Assembly: GCA_030149365.1 (NCBI GenBank)
Contig: JASBRP010000033.1
Coordinates: forward strand, 1 to 64,000
Reading direction: 5' to 3'
Source of the DNA: Solimonas sp.
GTDB taxonomy: Bacteria > Pseudomonadota > Gammaproteobacteria > Nevskiales > Nevskiaceae
DNA: 64,000 nucleotides
Shown: positions 38,478 through 49,709 of the stretch, piece after piece
Position numbering within the stretch: position 1 is the first letter of the stretch
Layout of the letters: each line of letters opens with the position of its first letter
The notes under the pieces: generated by a model
Seen by the model: only the letters and a program-made list of their open reading frames with translations
What the model was told of the DNA's origin: nothing
The model's database searches: none
Translations under genes and position numbers: made by a program

Positions 38478-38999
38478 ATGAGCAAGGTCGAAACCCTGCA
38501 TGAGGGCAAATTCCTGCGCCTGGTGAAGGACCGGCACTGGGAATACGTCACCCGCACCAACTCCACCGGCGCCGCCTTCATCCTTGCGGTAACGCCCGAG
38601 GATGAACTGCTGCTGGTGGAGCAGTACCGCTACCCGCTGCAGGCCCGCACCATCGAGTTGCCGGCCGGCATGATCGGCGACGACGAGGGTTTCAAGGGCG
38701 AGGCCGTGGAGGCCTCGGCGCTGCGCGAGCTGGAGGAAGAAACCGGCTACCGCGGCAGCGCCGCGCGGACCCTGATCAGTGGACCGGTGGCGGCGGGGCT
38801 GGCCTCGGAGCAACTGCATTTGGTGCAGGTCACGGGCCTGACCCGCGTGCACGATGGCGGCGGCGTGGCGGGCGAGGACATCACCGTGCACCGCGTGCCG
38901 CTGGCCCAGGTGCACGACTGGCTGGAGCGCAAGCGCGCCGAGGGGCTGCAGGTGGAGCCGCGCATCTACGCGGCGCTGTACTTCCATCACCGGGGATAG
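38478..38999 (+). CDS. NUDIX hydrolase, ADP-ribose pyrophosphatase type
   Basis: A 173-residue protein with an intact NUDIX box, GEAVEASALRELEEETGYRG (about residues 75-94), preceded by LLLVEQYRYPLQARTIELPAG, which is usual for NudF-type ADP-ribose or nucleoside-diphosphate-sugar hydrolases. I start it at ATG 38478 because nine upstream in-frame codons lie in repeat copy C. It ends 11 bp before the phytanoyl-CoA dioxygenase gene, with which it may be cotranscribed. Confidence 0.88.
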   Translation: MSKVETLHEGKFLRLVKDRHWEYVTRTNSTGAAFILAVTPEDELLLVEQYRYPLQARTIELPAGMIGDDEGFKGEAVEASALRELEEETGYRGSAARTLISGPVAAGLASEQLHLVQVTGLTRVHDGGGVAGEDITVHRVPLAQVHDWLERKRAEGLQVEPRIYAALYFHHRG

Positions 39000-39010
39000 G
39001 GAGAGGGGCG

Positions 39011-39868
39011 ATGAGCTTCGACGTCGACGCACACGAACAGGCGCTGCGGCGCGACGGCTACAGCATCATCCCTGACTTCCTGGACGTCGCCACCCTGCGC
39101 GCGGTGCGCGAAGGGCTGGCGCCCTTCCTCGGCAGCCACCAGGGGCGCAACAACTTCGAGGGCTTGCGCACCGAGCGTGTCTATACCCTGGTGGCGCGCG
39201 GCGCGGTGTTCGAGCGCATCACCGAGGACGCGCGCATCCTGGCATTGCTGGAGCGTTTCCTGATGCCCGGCTTCCTGCTCACCGCCAGCCAGGCGATCTG
39301 CATCCATCCCGGCGAGACGCCGCAGCCGATCCACAGCGACGACAGTTTCTACCCCATCTCACGGCCGCGCCCGGCGATCAGCATCAGCACGATCGTGGCG
39401 GTGGATGCCTTCACTACCGAGAACGGCGGCACCGAGATCATTCCCGGCAGCCACGAGTGGAGCGATGCCACCATCGCCGGCAGCTATGACGGCTTCGACG
39501 CCGATGCAGCCGCCAGTCCGGTGCTGGAGCGGCAGCTACAGCCCACGGTGATGCCAGCCGGTGCCTGTGTGGTTTTCCTGGGGACGCTGCTGCATCGTGG
39601 CGGCGCCAATCGCAGCATGGCGCCACGCCTGGCCTTCTCCAACCAGTACTGCGAGCCCTGGGCCCGCACCCAGGAGAACTACTTCCTCGGCGTGCCGCCG
39701 GAGCGGGCGGCGGCGATGTCGCCGCGGTTGCAGGGCCTGCTGGGCTACAACATCCATCCGCCCTTCATGGGGCATGTCACGGCCTCACATCCGCTGAAGA
39801 CATTGCGGGCGGATTACGTCAATGCGGTGACGGTGGGGCGTGCTGATTCGTCTTCAGTTGATAGCTGA
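39011..39868 (+). CDS. Phytanoyl-CoA dioxygenase (PhyH) family protein
   Basis: A 285-residue Fe(II)/2-oxoglutarate dioxygenase: RRDGYSIIPDFLDVATLRAV at the N-terminus, the metal-binding HSD of QPIHSDDSFYP (about residue 113), TENGGTEIIPGSHEWSD and the distal His of TLLHRGGANRS, then SNQYCEPWARTQENYF. Members hydroxylate lipids, amino acids or natural products; the substrate cannot be read from the sequence. It follows a NUDIX gene by 11 bp. Confidence 0.9.
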   Translation: MSFDVDAHEQALRRDGYSIIPDFLDVATLRAVREGLAPFLGSHQGRNNFEGLRTERVYTLVARGAVFERITEDARILALLERFLMPGFLLTASQAICIHPGETPQPIHSDDSFYPISRPRPAISISTIVAVDAFTTENGGTEIIPGSHEWSDATIAGSYDGFDADAAASPVLERQLQPTVMPAGACVVFLGTLLHRGGANRSMAPRLAFSNQYCEPWARTQENYFLGVPPERAAAMSPRLQGLLGYNIHPPFMGHVTASHPLKTLRADYVNAVTVGRADSSSVDS

Positions 39869-40058
39869 CCGATCAAGCTGGGTGCCACGAAGCGTGCGCA
39901 CCTCGATATGCGCCGCTTCGCGTCGCTACTCGTTGTGAACGAGTTGGAGATAACTCGAGACATATCCTTGCGGTAATCTAATTAACCGAGCGTTTGACAA
40001 CCTGCAGCATCGCTCGCAAGCTGGGTCCCGAGGAGCACTAACAGACTCGGGGTGAACG

Positions 40059-41135
40059 ATGTTCGCACTCGGCAGGCCGCGCCGGATCCTGATCCCGCGC
40101 GAGACAGGACCTTCGAAGCGCTGGGGCAACCCGCAGCCGGGACATGCGCCGCGGCCGGTGCGCGTGGCGGAGTTGCGGCGGGAGACCGCCGATGCCGTCA
40201 CCCTGGTGCTGGAGCCGGAGGACGGCGTGATGCCGGCCTTCCGCGCCGGGCAGTACTTCACCCATTGCTTCGAGATCGACGGACAGGTGGTGCGCCGCGC
40301 CTATTCCCTGAGCGTGCCCGAGGGCGGCGGCCTGGCCTGCACCATCAAGCTGATTCCCGGTGGCTGGGTGTCTTCGCACGTGCACGAGGCGCTGCAGGTC
40401 GGCAGCCGCTACCGGCTGATCGGCCCCACCGGCGACTTCCTGCTGGATGAGGGCAAGGGGCCGCTGCGCTTCCTGGCCGGCGGCAGCGGCATCACGCCGG
40501 TGATCAGCCTGATCGAGACCGCGCTGGAGCGAGACCCGCAGCGCGACATCCGCCTGGTCTATGCCAGCCGCAGCGAGGCCGACATCGTCTTCGACCAGCG
40601 CCTGCGCGAGCTGGCGCGGCGGCATCTGTCGCTGGACGTGGTGCACGTGCTGTCGCAGCCGCAGGACGCCTGGCAGGGGCAGCGCGGGCGGCTCGACAGC
40701 CAGCGCATCCGCGGCCTGCTCGGCGCCGATCCGGCGACGACCTTCTACCTCTGTGGCCCCGAGGGCCTGATGCAGCTGGCGGCCAATGCGCTGCATGCGG
40801 CCGGCGTGCCGGCGGCGCGCATCCGCCAGGAGCGCTTCCTGGCGGCGCCCAATGCGCAGGCGCGCCCCAGCGAGCCGCAGGAGATCCTGTTCAAGCAGTC
40901 GGGCCGCGTGGTCACGCAGCGGCCGGGCGAGAGCATCCTGGAAGCCGGCCTGCGCGAGGGCCTGCCGCTGCCCTTCAGCTGCATGGTGGGCGGCTGTGCG
41001 CACTGCAAGCTCCAGGTGCTGGAGGGCGAGGTGGCCCTCAGCGAGCCTAACTGCCTGTCGCCCGAGGAACGCGCGGCGGGTTTCACCCTGGCCTGTTCGG
41101 CCTGTGCTACCGGACCGCTGTCCGTCGCTGCCTGA
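40059..41135 (+). CDS. Ferredoxin-NADP reductase-like protein with C-terminal [2Fe-2S] domain
   Basis: A 358-residue electron-transfer protein of the PaaE/phenol-hydroxylase-reductase type. FAD part: RAGQYFTHCFEID and RRAYSLSVPE (about 60-90); NAD(P)H part: LRFLAGGSGITPVISLIE and FYLCGPEGLM; plant-type ferredoxin part: FSCMVGGCAHCKLQVLEG with a final C in LACSACATG. It is 18 bp upstream of a ferritin-like diiron protein, so the two probably form a two-component oxygenase. The 190-bp gap before it (39869-40058) holds no gene I can see. Confidence 0.9.
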   Translation: MFALGRPRRILIPRETGPSKRWGNPQPGHAPRPVRVAELRRETADAVTLVLEPEDGVMPAFRAGQYFTHCFEIDGQVVRRAYSLSVPEGGGLACTIKLIPGGWVSSHVHEALQVGSRYRLIGPTGDFLLDEGKGPLRFLAGGSGITPVISLIETALERDPQRDIRLVYASRSEADIVFDQRLRELARRHLSLDVVHVLSQPQDAWQGQRGRLDSQRIRGLLGADPATTFYLCGPEGLMQLAANALHAAGVPAARIRQERFLAAPNAQARPSEPQEILFKQSGRVVTQRPGESILEAGLREGLPLPFSCMVGGCAHCKLQVLEGEVALSEPNCLSPEERAAGFTLACSACATGPLSVAA

Positions 41136-41153
41136 CCTCAAGAGGGATTCGCC

Positions 41154-42350
41154 ATGATGCTCGACCGCATGCTCAACGGCCTGCCGCTGAAGGCACAGAA
41201 CCAGATCTACAGCACCTTCGACAATCTCGGCGTGCTGGCCTCGGTGGGCAATCTCAAGGTCGCGGCGTCGATGGCGCCCTCGGCGGTGCGCGGCCTGGTG
41301 CTGGGCAGGGCGCGGCACGGCGATGCGGTGCCGATGGTGTCCGGCCACGCCGCGCATTTCGACCTGACCTACAAGGGCGACTTCCCGGAGATGTACGAGC
41401 TCTACCGCCGCGCGGTGGCCAACCAGTGGAACGGCGACCGTGACCTGGACTGGAGCACCAGCGTGGACCCGGAAGACCCGGACAAGCCGGTGATGCCGCT
41501 GGACTATCCGCCCTTCGAGGGGCTGGCGGCCAAGGGCATCCGCCTCAACCAGAAGGAGAAGCTGCGCTTCGCCGCCGACATGGCGTCGTGGACGCTGTCG
41601 CAGTTCATGCATGGCGAGCAAGGTGCGCTCTACGCTGCGGCGCAGGTCACCGAGTCGGTGCAGTGGCTCGATGGCAAGCTCTACGGCGCCACGCAGGTGA
41701 TGGACGAGGGCCGCCACCTGGAAGTGTTCCTGCGCTATCTCGACACCAAGCTGCAGAAGGTCTACGCGGTCAACGACAACCTGTTCGTGATCCTCGACGA
41801 CCTGCTCACCGATTCGCGCTGGGACGTGAAGTTCCTCGGCATGCAGATCATGGTGGAGGGCCTGGCGCTCGGCGCCTTCGGCACCATGTACAACTTCACC
41901 CGCGAGCCGCTGCTGAAGCAGCTGCTGCGCTACGTGATCCAGGACGAGGCGCGCCACGTGCATTACGGCGTGCTGGCGCTGAAGGCGCACATCTCGCAGG
42001 AGCTCAGCGAAGCCGAGCGCCGCGAGCGCGAGGACTGGGCCTACGAGGTGGCGCTGCTGATGCGCAACCGCTTCCTGTCGCACGAGCTCTACTACGAGTG
42101 GTTCGAGCACAAGCTGTCGCTGAAGGACTGGGACGAGGTGGTGATGAACGCGCCGTCGATGGCCGCCTTCCGCCACCTGATGTTCCTGCGCCTGATCCCG
42201 AACCTGGAGTACATCGGCCTGATGAGCGACCGTATCAAGGCGCACTACGACAAGTCCGGGCTCACCAGTTTCCTCGGTGGCAAGAACGCGACGCAGCTCA
42301 GCGGCGAGGACCTGATCCGCGACATCGCCGCATACAAGGCGCCGCAGTAA
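41154..42350 (+). CDS. Ferritin-like diiron protein, putative oxygenase component
   Basis: A 398-residue helical protein with metal ligands placed as in ferritin-like diiron enzymes: Glu in MHGEQGALYAAA (about 155), VMDEGRHLEVFLRY (ExxRH, about 184), MVEGLALGAFG (about 240) and QDEARHVHYGVLAL (ExxRH, about 266). The pairing with the NAD(P)H/[2Fe-2S] reductase just upstream supports an oxygen-activating role such as desaturation or hydroxylation. I cannot name the substrate or the exact family. The protein has no signal peptide. The gene is followed by a lipoprotein gene with its own start signals. Confidence 0.75.
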   Translation: MMLDRMLNGLPLKAQNQIYSTFDNLGVLASVGNLKVAASMAPSAVRGLVLGRARHGDAVPMVSGHAAHFDLTYKGDFPEMYELYRRAVANQWNGDRDLDWSTSVDPEDPDKPVMPLDYPPFEGLAAKGIRLNQKEKLRFAADMASWTLSQFMHGEQGALYAAAQVTESVQWLDGKLYGATQVMDEGRHLEVFLRYLDTKLQKVYAVNDNLFVILDDLLTDSRWDVKFLGMQIMVEGLALGAFGTMYNFTREPLLKQLLRYVIQDEARHVHYGVLALKAHISQELSEAERREREDWAYEVALLMRNRFLSHELYYEWFEHKLSLKDWDEVVMNAPSMAAFRHLMFLRLIPNLEYIGLMSDRIKAHYDKSGLTSFLGGKNATQLSGEDLIRDIAAYKAPQ

Positions 42351-42416
42351 ACGGCGCCGCGCGGACCGCGGAGAACTTGCTGCTAGGATCGGGATCAAAG
42401 CTGCGCGGAGACCCCC

Positions 42417-42824
42417 ATGCCACGCCATGTCCTGACACTGCTTGCTGTCCTGTGCCTCGCCGGCTGCGCCAGCGCCCGCCCGGTGATCTATCCCAATGCC
42501 ACCTCCGAGCTGCGCGGCAAGGCGGCGCAGGACGCGGCCGTGCAGGCCTGCATCCAGCAGGCCGACTCCGCCGATCTCAGCCGCGGCGGCAATGACGTAG
42601 CGCGCTCCACTGCGGGCGGCGCCGTGGTGGGCAGCGTCGGTGGCGCGGCGGCGGGAGCGGTCTACGGCAATGTCGGCCGCGGGGTCGGTGCCGGGGCGGC
42701 GGCGGGAGCCGCCACGGGCCTGGTGACCGGGTTGTTCCGTGGCAACCAGCCCAGCCCGGTCTACATGAGCTACGTCAACCGCTGCCTGGCCGACAAGGGC
42801 TACGAGGTGGTGGGCTGGCAGTAA
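42417..42824 (+). CDS. Glycine-zipper lipoprotein
   Basis: A 135-residue lipoprotein precursor (lipobox LCLAGC, Cys17). After a short Cys-containing segment comes a glycine-zipper stretch of the type GGAVVGSVGGAAAGAVYG and GVGAGAAAGAATGLVTGL (about residues 63-102), ending NRCLADKGYEVVGWQ, which recalls small outer-membrane lipoproteins with a membrane-inserting zipper. Its role is unknown. It lies downstream of the diiron pair but has its own spacing. Confidence 0.78.
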   Translation: MPRHVLTLLAVLCLAGCASARPVIYPNATSELRGKAAQDAAVQACIQQADSADLSRGGNDVARSTAGGAVVGSVGGAAAGAVYGNVGRGVGAGAAAGAATGLVTGLFRGNQPSPVYMSYVNRCLADKGYEVVGWQ

Positions 42825-42903
42825 GGGCGGCTCCACCGGCCGTCGCCCCGTCCTGTACCGCCGGTCCTGCAGCAGCACCGGCTTGTCCACCGGCATATGT
42901 AAT

Positions 42904-42931
42904 CTTTTACCTACTCTGTTACGGGTAAAAG
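42904..42931 (+). promoter_or_regulatory. Hairpin covering the ribosome-binding site of the next gene
   Basis: CTTTTACC and GGTAAAAG are perfect 8-bp arms around 12 bases. The right arm includes AAAAG of the AAAAGG that would be the ribosome-binding site 8 bp before the ATG at 42940, so folding should block translation. Confidence 0.4.
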
Positions 42932-42939
42932 GCTGACAT

Positions 42940-43860
42940 ATGGCCCTCCTAGGCTCCAAGGCAACGACCCCTCACCGCCGGCTGGCCTGCCTGGGCGTCG
43001 ACTGGCAGGCGGAGCGCTCGCTACGCGCCACCCTGGCCCTGCTGGGCGGCAAGACCCGCGAACCCTGGGATTTCGGCGAGGAGCTGGCGGTGGCCGATGT
43101 GGTCATCTACGAGCCTGGCAACCAGTTGGCGCAGGCCCTGCAGCGCCGCGAATCCCCGTCTGCCCCGCGCCGGCTGTTCCTGCCCTGCGACGGCGAGACG
43201 CCGGAGGCCGAGCGCCGCCTGCGCCATCCCTTCGGCGCCAGCCGCCTGATCCGCTGCCTGGACCATGCCTCCGAGGTCTTGCCGGCACCGCGTGCCGAAG
43301 CCCAGCGTGACGGGCTCTGCCAGCGGCTGGACGAGGCGCTGCGCAGCCCCAACGTGCGCGGCGTGGCGTTGTTCACCGGCGAGCGCCGCGGCTTGCTGCT
43401 GCCGGCGGAAGCGGCGCTGCGCTGGCCCCTGCCGCTGGGCGGCGACGAGATCGCGCGCCTGCTGACACCGGACGTGGAAGTGCAGGTGTTGCGCGCCGAC
43501 GATTACGGCGCGCTGCGCAAGCTGCAGGCCATCACGCCGCAGCAGCATCCCTGGGAAACCGCGCTATGGGCCGTGGGCGTGGCGACCTCGGGCGGCCGGC
43601 TGTTGCGCCGCCTGGACCAGAAGCGGGCCTACGGCCTGCGGCGGCGCCCCGATTTCGGCACGGTGGGCAGCCGCAAGTCGGACCTGCGCTGCAGCGCGCT
43701 GCTGCTGCAGGCGCCGATGACGCCGGGCCAACTGGCCAGCGCCGCCGGCATTCCAGCGGCGGTGGCCAACAATTTCCTCAACGCCGCTGCGCTCTGCGGC
43801 CTGCTCGACGGTGTGCCGGCGGATCTGGCGGGCTTGCCCAAGGCCAGCGAACTGTTCTGA
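42940..43860 (+). CDS. Orphan paralogue of the GTPase/Roadblock-operon protein
   Basis: A 306-residue protein of no family I recognise, clearly paralogous to the gene at 49709-50686. Shared blocks in order are LLGGKTREPWDF, RHPFGASRLIRCLDHASE, GLCQRLDEALRSPNVRGVAL, ALWAVGVATSGGRLLRRLD, RRRPDFGTVGSRKSDLRC and AAVANNFLNAAALCGLLDG. The last part (about 245-295) looks like a winged-helix-type module. The N-terminal LACLGVDWQAERSLRATLALL resembles one half of a Rossmann-like receiver fold. It stands alone here, with a hairpin over its ribosome-binding site. Confidence 0.75.
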   Translation: MALLGSKATTPHRRLACLGVDWQAERSLRATLALLGGKTREPWDFGEELAVADVVIYEPGNQLAQALQRRESPSAPRRLFLPCDGETPEAERRLRHPFGASRLIRCLDHASEVLPAPRAEAQRDGLCQRLDEALRSPNVRGVALFTGERRGLLLPAEAALRWPLPLGGDEIARLLTPDVEVQVLRADDYGALRKLQAITPQQHPWETALWAVGVATSGGRLLRRLDQKRAYGLRRRPDFGTVGSRKSDLRCSALLLQAPMTPGQLASAAGIPAAVANNFLNAAALCGLLDGVPADLAGLPKASELF

Positions 43861-43907
43861 CGATCAAAGAGTGGGGCTTGGCGGCGCCGACCGGCGCTGC
43901 CTTCTTT

Positions 43908-43941
43908 GATTAAATAATGTAATTATTTTATATATTTAATC
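43908..43941. repeat. AT-rich palindrome in a GC-rich context
   Basis: GATTAAATA and TATTTAATC are perfect arms around 16 bases that are almost all A/T. It follows a GC-rich hairpin (43862-43909, ATCAAAGA...TCTTTGAT at its base) and lies between two convergent genes, where it may serve as a two-way transcript end. The base composition is unlike the rest of the window. Confidence 0.6.
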
Positions 43942-43945
43942 ACAA

Positions 43946-44839
43946 TCAGGGAGCAGCCGCGGGCTCCGGCGGGCGTCCCTTGCGGTTCACGAACCAGCCA
44001 AAGGCGGCGGCGGTGAAGAACATCATCACGCCGTAGACCGCGGCTGGCACGGCCATCTCCTGGTTGTTCAGCATCAGCGGCGACAGCGCGATGGCGATGG
44101 CCAGCGTGCCGTTGTGGATGCCGATCTCCATGCCGATGGCGATGGCCTGGCGCTCCTCCATCTTCAGCAGCCGGGGCACACCGTAGCCCACGGCCAGGCT
44201 CAGCAGGTTGAAGGCCAGGCAGGCCGGGCCGACGGCGGCGACGAAGCCGCCGATGTCATCGCGCGACTTGAACAGCGCCAGGCCGATCACGGCCAGCAGG
44301 AACAGCACCGACAGCAGCTTCACCGGCTTGCTCAGCAGGGTGGCGAGCTTCGGCAGCTGCGCATTGAGTGCCATGCCCAGCACCACCGGTACGAGCACGA
44401 TGGCAAAGACCTGCACCACCTTGGAAAACTGCAGCGGCAGGGTCTGGCCCTCGCCCATGAAGTGCTGCAGCGACAGGTTGACGATGATCGGCAGCGTCAG
44501 GATCGCCAGCACGGAGTTGACCGCGGTCAGCGTGATGTTGAGCGCGACGTCGCCGTGGGCGAGGTGGCTATAGAGGTTGGCGGAGGTGCCGCCGGGCGAG
44601 GCCGCCAGCAGCATCAGGCCCACCGCCAGTGCCGGCGCCAGGCCGAACAGGTGGGCGATGCCGACGCAGGCCAGCGGCAGCAGCACCACCTGGCAGCCCA
44701 GAGCCACCACCACTGCCTTGGGGTACTTCAGCACGCGGGTGAAATCGGCGACGCGCAGCGACAGGCCGAGGCCGAACATGATCACGCCGAGCGCAATCGG
44801 CATGAACACCGTGGTAACCGGATCCGCGGGCTGCATCAT
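43946..44839 (-). CDS. Bile acid:sodium symporter (BASS) family transporter
   Basis: A 297-residue membrane protein with about nine helices. Signatures: IALGVIMFGLGLSLRVADFT, LAASPGGTSANLYSHLAHGD with the conserved cross-over motif, and GIHNGTLAIAIALSP. BASS transporters carry bile acids, 2-keto acids, pantothenate or other organic anions with sodium; the substrate here is unknown. GGAGG is right in front of two adjacent ATG codons (44839 or 44836), so either could be the start. It diverges from thiC, but nothing links the two functionally. Confidence 0.88.
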   Translation of the reverse strand: MMQPADPVTTVFMPIALGVIMFGLGLSLRVADFTRVLKYPKAVVVALGCQVVLLPLACVGIAHLFGLAPALAVGLMLLAASPGGTSANLYSHLAHGDVALNITLTAVNSVLAILTLPIIVNLSLQHFMGEGQTLPLQFSKVVQVFAIVLVPVVLGMALNAQLPKLATLLSKPVKLLSVLFLLAVIGLALFKSRDDIGGFVAAVGPACLAFNLLSLAVGYGVPRLLKMEERQAIAIGMEIGIHNGTLAIAIALSPLMLNNQEMAVPAAVYGVMMFFTAAAFGWFVNRKGRPPEPAAAP

Positions 44840-45054
44840 TCCTCCTGGTTTTTTGCACTGTCGCCGCCGGGATGGGCGCGTGCAGGCCGCAGCATAGCCG
44901 GCAGGCCGCCGGGCCCGCCAAGGAAATCCTGGGAAATCCGGCCCATTGCGCTTTGCAGCCCGCTGCCGGCGCCAAGCCAGTAGAAACCACAGACTCTGCT
45001 TGAAGAGACAAGGACTTGCCTTGCCCCTGCCGGGCGCATGTCCTATCGTGTCGC

Positions 45055-48215
<3,161 letters not shown>

Positions 48216-48228
48216 GGCAGACGCAGTT

Positions 48229-48252
48229 CCCTCTCCCGCTGGCGGGAGAGGG
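48229..48252 (+). terminator. Perfect hairpin after the AsmA-like gene
   Basis: CCCTCTCCCGC-TG-GCGGGAGAGGG is an 11-bp perfect stem 13 bases past the stop. It lacks a T run, so it may protect the 3' end rather than terminate. Confidence 0.5.
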
Positions 48253-48325
48253 GGCTTATGCACCCGCTAGAACGATTCGAGTGTTTCAGCGCCAAGCCGG
48301 ATGGTTCGGCTTTCAGGGCTCCCAA

Positions 48326-48357
48326 AGAAAAAGGGGCCTGCGCGAGCCAGGCCCCTT
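48326..48357 (-). terminator. Intrinsic terminator of the GTPase/Roadblock operon
   Basis: On the minus strand AAGGGGCCTG and CAGGCCCCTT pair around a short loop and are followed by TTTCTTT, about 20 bases past the stop of the last operon gene. Confidence 0.8.
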
Positions 48358-48375
48358 CTCCCAACGCTGCAGCGC

Positions 48376-48735
48376 TCAGATGGTGAGCGCGGCTTCCACG
48401 TCCTGCACCTTGCGACGTGCCATCGCCAGGTTCGACTTGGTCTTGTCCAGCACCACGTAGAAGAACAGGCCGGGCTTGGACGCCACCGGGCGGATGATGT
48501 GGTACTGCTTGCCCAGCGTGATCAGGATGTCCTCGATCGTGTCGTTGAGCTTCAGCGAGTTCATGGTCTTGAGCTTGGCGCGCACCACCTCGGTGTTGCC
48601 GGCGGCCGCCAGTTCCAGGTCCACGCCGCTGCCGGACTGGCCCAGCATCATGCCGCTGTTGGCGTCGACCAGGGCGCTGCACAGGCCGCCATCGAGGGTC
48701 AGGAAGCTGTCGAGGGACGCTTGAAGGTTGCTCAT
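48376..48735 (-). CDS. Roadblock/LC7-family protein (first of two)
   Basis: A 119-residue protein with the Roadblock/LC7 layout: an N-terminal helix (LQASLDSFLTLDGG), strands SALVDANSGMMLGQSGSG, a long helix (AAGNTEVVRAKLKTMNSL), then ITLGKQYHIIRPVASKPGLFFYVVLD and a C-terminal helix. Roadblock proteins regulate small Ras-like GTPases such as MglA. It is the last gene of the operon, 31 bp after the second Roadblock gene. Confidence 0.85.
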   Translation of the reverse strand: MSNLQASLDSFLTLDGGLCSALVDANSGMMLGQSGSGVDLELAAAGNTEVVRAKLKTMNSLKLNDTIEDILITLGKQYHIIRPVASKPGLFFYVVLDKTKSNLAMARRKVQDVEAALTI

Positions 48736-48766
48736 GTTGTTGTACTCCGTTTTTTGGTGGGGGGTT

Positions 48767-49162
48767 TCAGGCTTGGATCAGTTGCCGCACGCAGTCGCGT
48801 GCGGCCCATAACAGGGTTCCGGTGACCAGGTCGGCGCCGCCGATGGCGGCGAGCACCATGGGCTGGCCGCGCAGCGGCACTTCCAGCAGCAGCAGCTTGC
48901 CGTCCTGGCCTTCCACCAGGACGCTGCCGCCGCCGCCGTGCATGCCGACCTCGCGCAGCGCCGCCTGGCTCAGCGCCACCATCGAGCTGGACAGGGCGGA
49001 CAGGCGCGACACCGGCACTTCGGCGCGGGTGCGGCTCAGCACCTCGAAGCCGTCGCTGCGCGACAGCACGGCGCCGGTCAGCGCGGGCACCGTGGCCAGC
49101 AGCTGGTCGAGCGCGGAGCCGAAGTGCGCGGGTGTCAGGTCGGCGGCGGTTTCATCAAACAT
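48767..49162 (-). CDS. Roadblock/LC7-family protein (second)
   Basis: A 131-residue Roadblock protein: LDQLLATVPALTGAVLSRSDGFEVL, then ALSSSMVALSQAALREVGMH, GGSVLVEGQDGKLLLLEVPL and LVLAAIGGADLVTGTLLW in outline, which is the MglB-like arrangement. Its start at 49162 overlaps the stop of the GTPase gene by 8 bp, so the two are tightly coupled. It probably serves as the activator or scaffold of that GTPase. Confidence 0.85.
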   Translation of the reverse strand: MFDETAADLTPAHFGSALDQLLATVPALTGAVLSRSDGFEVLSRTRAEVPVSRLSALSSSMVALSQAALREVGMHGGGGSVLVEGQDGKLLLLEVPLRGQPMVLAAIGGADLVTGTLLWAARDCVRQLIQA

Positions 49163-49709
49163 GGGGAGCCTCCGCCAGCATCCGGGCGGCCTCGATCTGG
49201 TAGAGCAGGGCGTCGAGCAGCAGCAGCACGTCGTCGCGGCGGCGCACATCGACGGTGAACACCGGCAGCGACAAGCCCTGTGCGGAAAGCCAGGCGGTGT
49301 AGGACTCGACGCTGGTGTGGCCCGAGCCCAGACGGCCGATGCCGATCACCATGGCGCCGCGTTGCGCCATGCCGCGGAAGGACTCCAGGTAGAGCGCCAG
49401 GTCGGCCAGCGGATCGGGCCGCGAGTTGTCGGCCAGCAGCACCACGCCCAGCGCGCCTTCGCTGGCGACGCGCCACATGAAGTCGAAGCGGTCCTGGCCC
49501 GGCATGCCGTAGAGGCGCAGGCGGTCGCCGCCTTCCAGCGCGATCTCGCCGTAGTCGAAGCCCACCGTGGTGGTCTCCTTCTGGTGCTGCGCGCGGTCGC
49601 TGTTGAGCGCCTCGGTGCGCACCGGCGCGGCGTCGCTGATGGCGGCGATCGCGGTGGTCTTGCCGGCCCCCATCGGGCCGGCGAACAGCAGCTTGTACTC
49701 GCGCCCCAT
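49155..49709 (-). CDS. Small Ras-like GTPase (MglA/COG2229 type)
   Basis: A 184-residue GTPase. G1 (Walker A) is LLFAGPMGAGKTTAIAAIS (residues 8-26), the switch-1 segment is ETTTVGFDYGEI, and switch 2 is LYGMPGQDRFDFMW, where the usual DxxG reads GMPGQ. The NKxD motif is not recognisable: the equivalent place reads VIGIGRLGSG, so base specificity may be relaxed. Its ATG shares a base with the TAA stop of the upstream gene. With two Roadblock proteins downstream it forms a GTPase switch module of the kind that sets cell polarity or pilus activity elsewhere. Confidence 0.88.
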   Translation of the reverse strand: MGREYKLLFAGPMGAGKTTAIAAISDAAPVRTEALNSDRAQHQKETTTVGFDYGEIALEGGDRLRLYGMPGQDRFDFMWRVASEGALGVVLLADNSRPDPLADLALYLESFRGMAQRGAMVIGIGRLGSGHTSVESYTAWLSAQGLSLPVFTVDVRRRDDVLLLLDALLYQIEAARMLAEAPHV

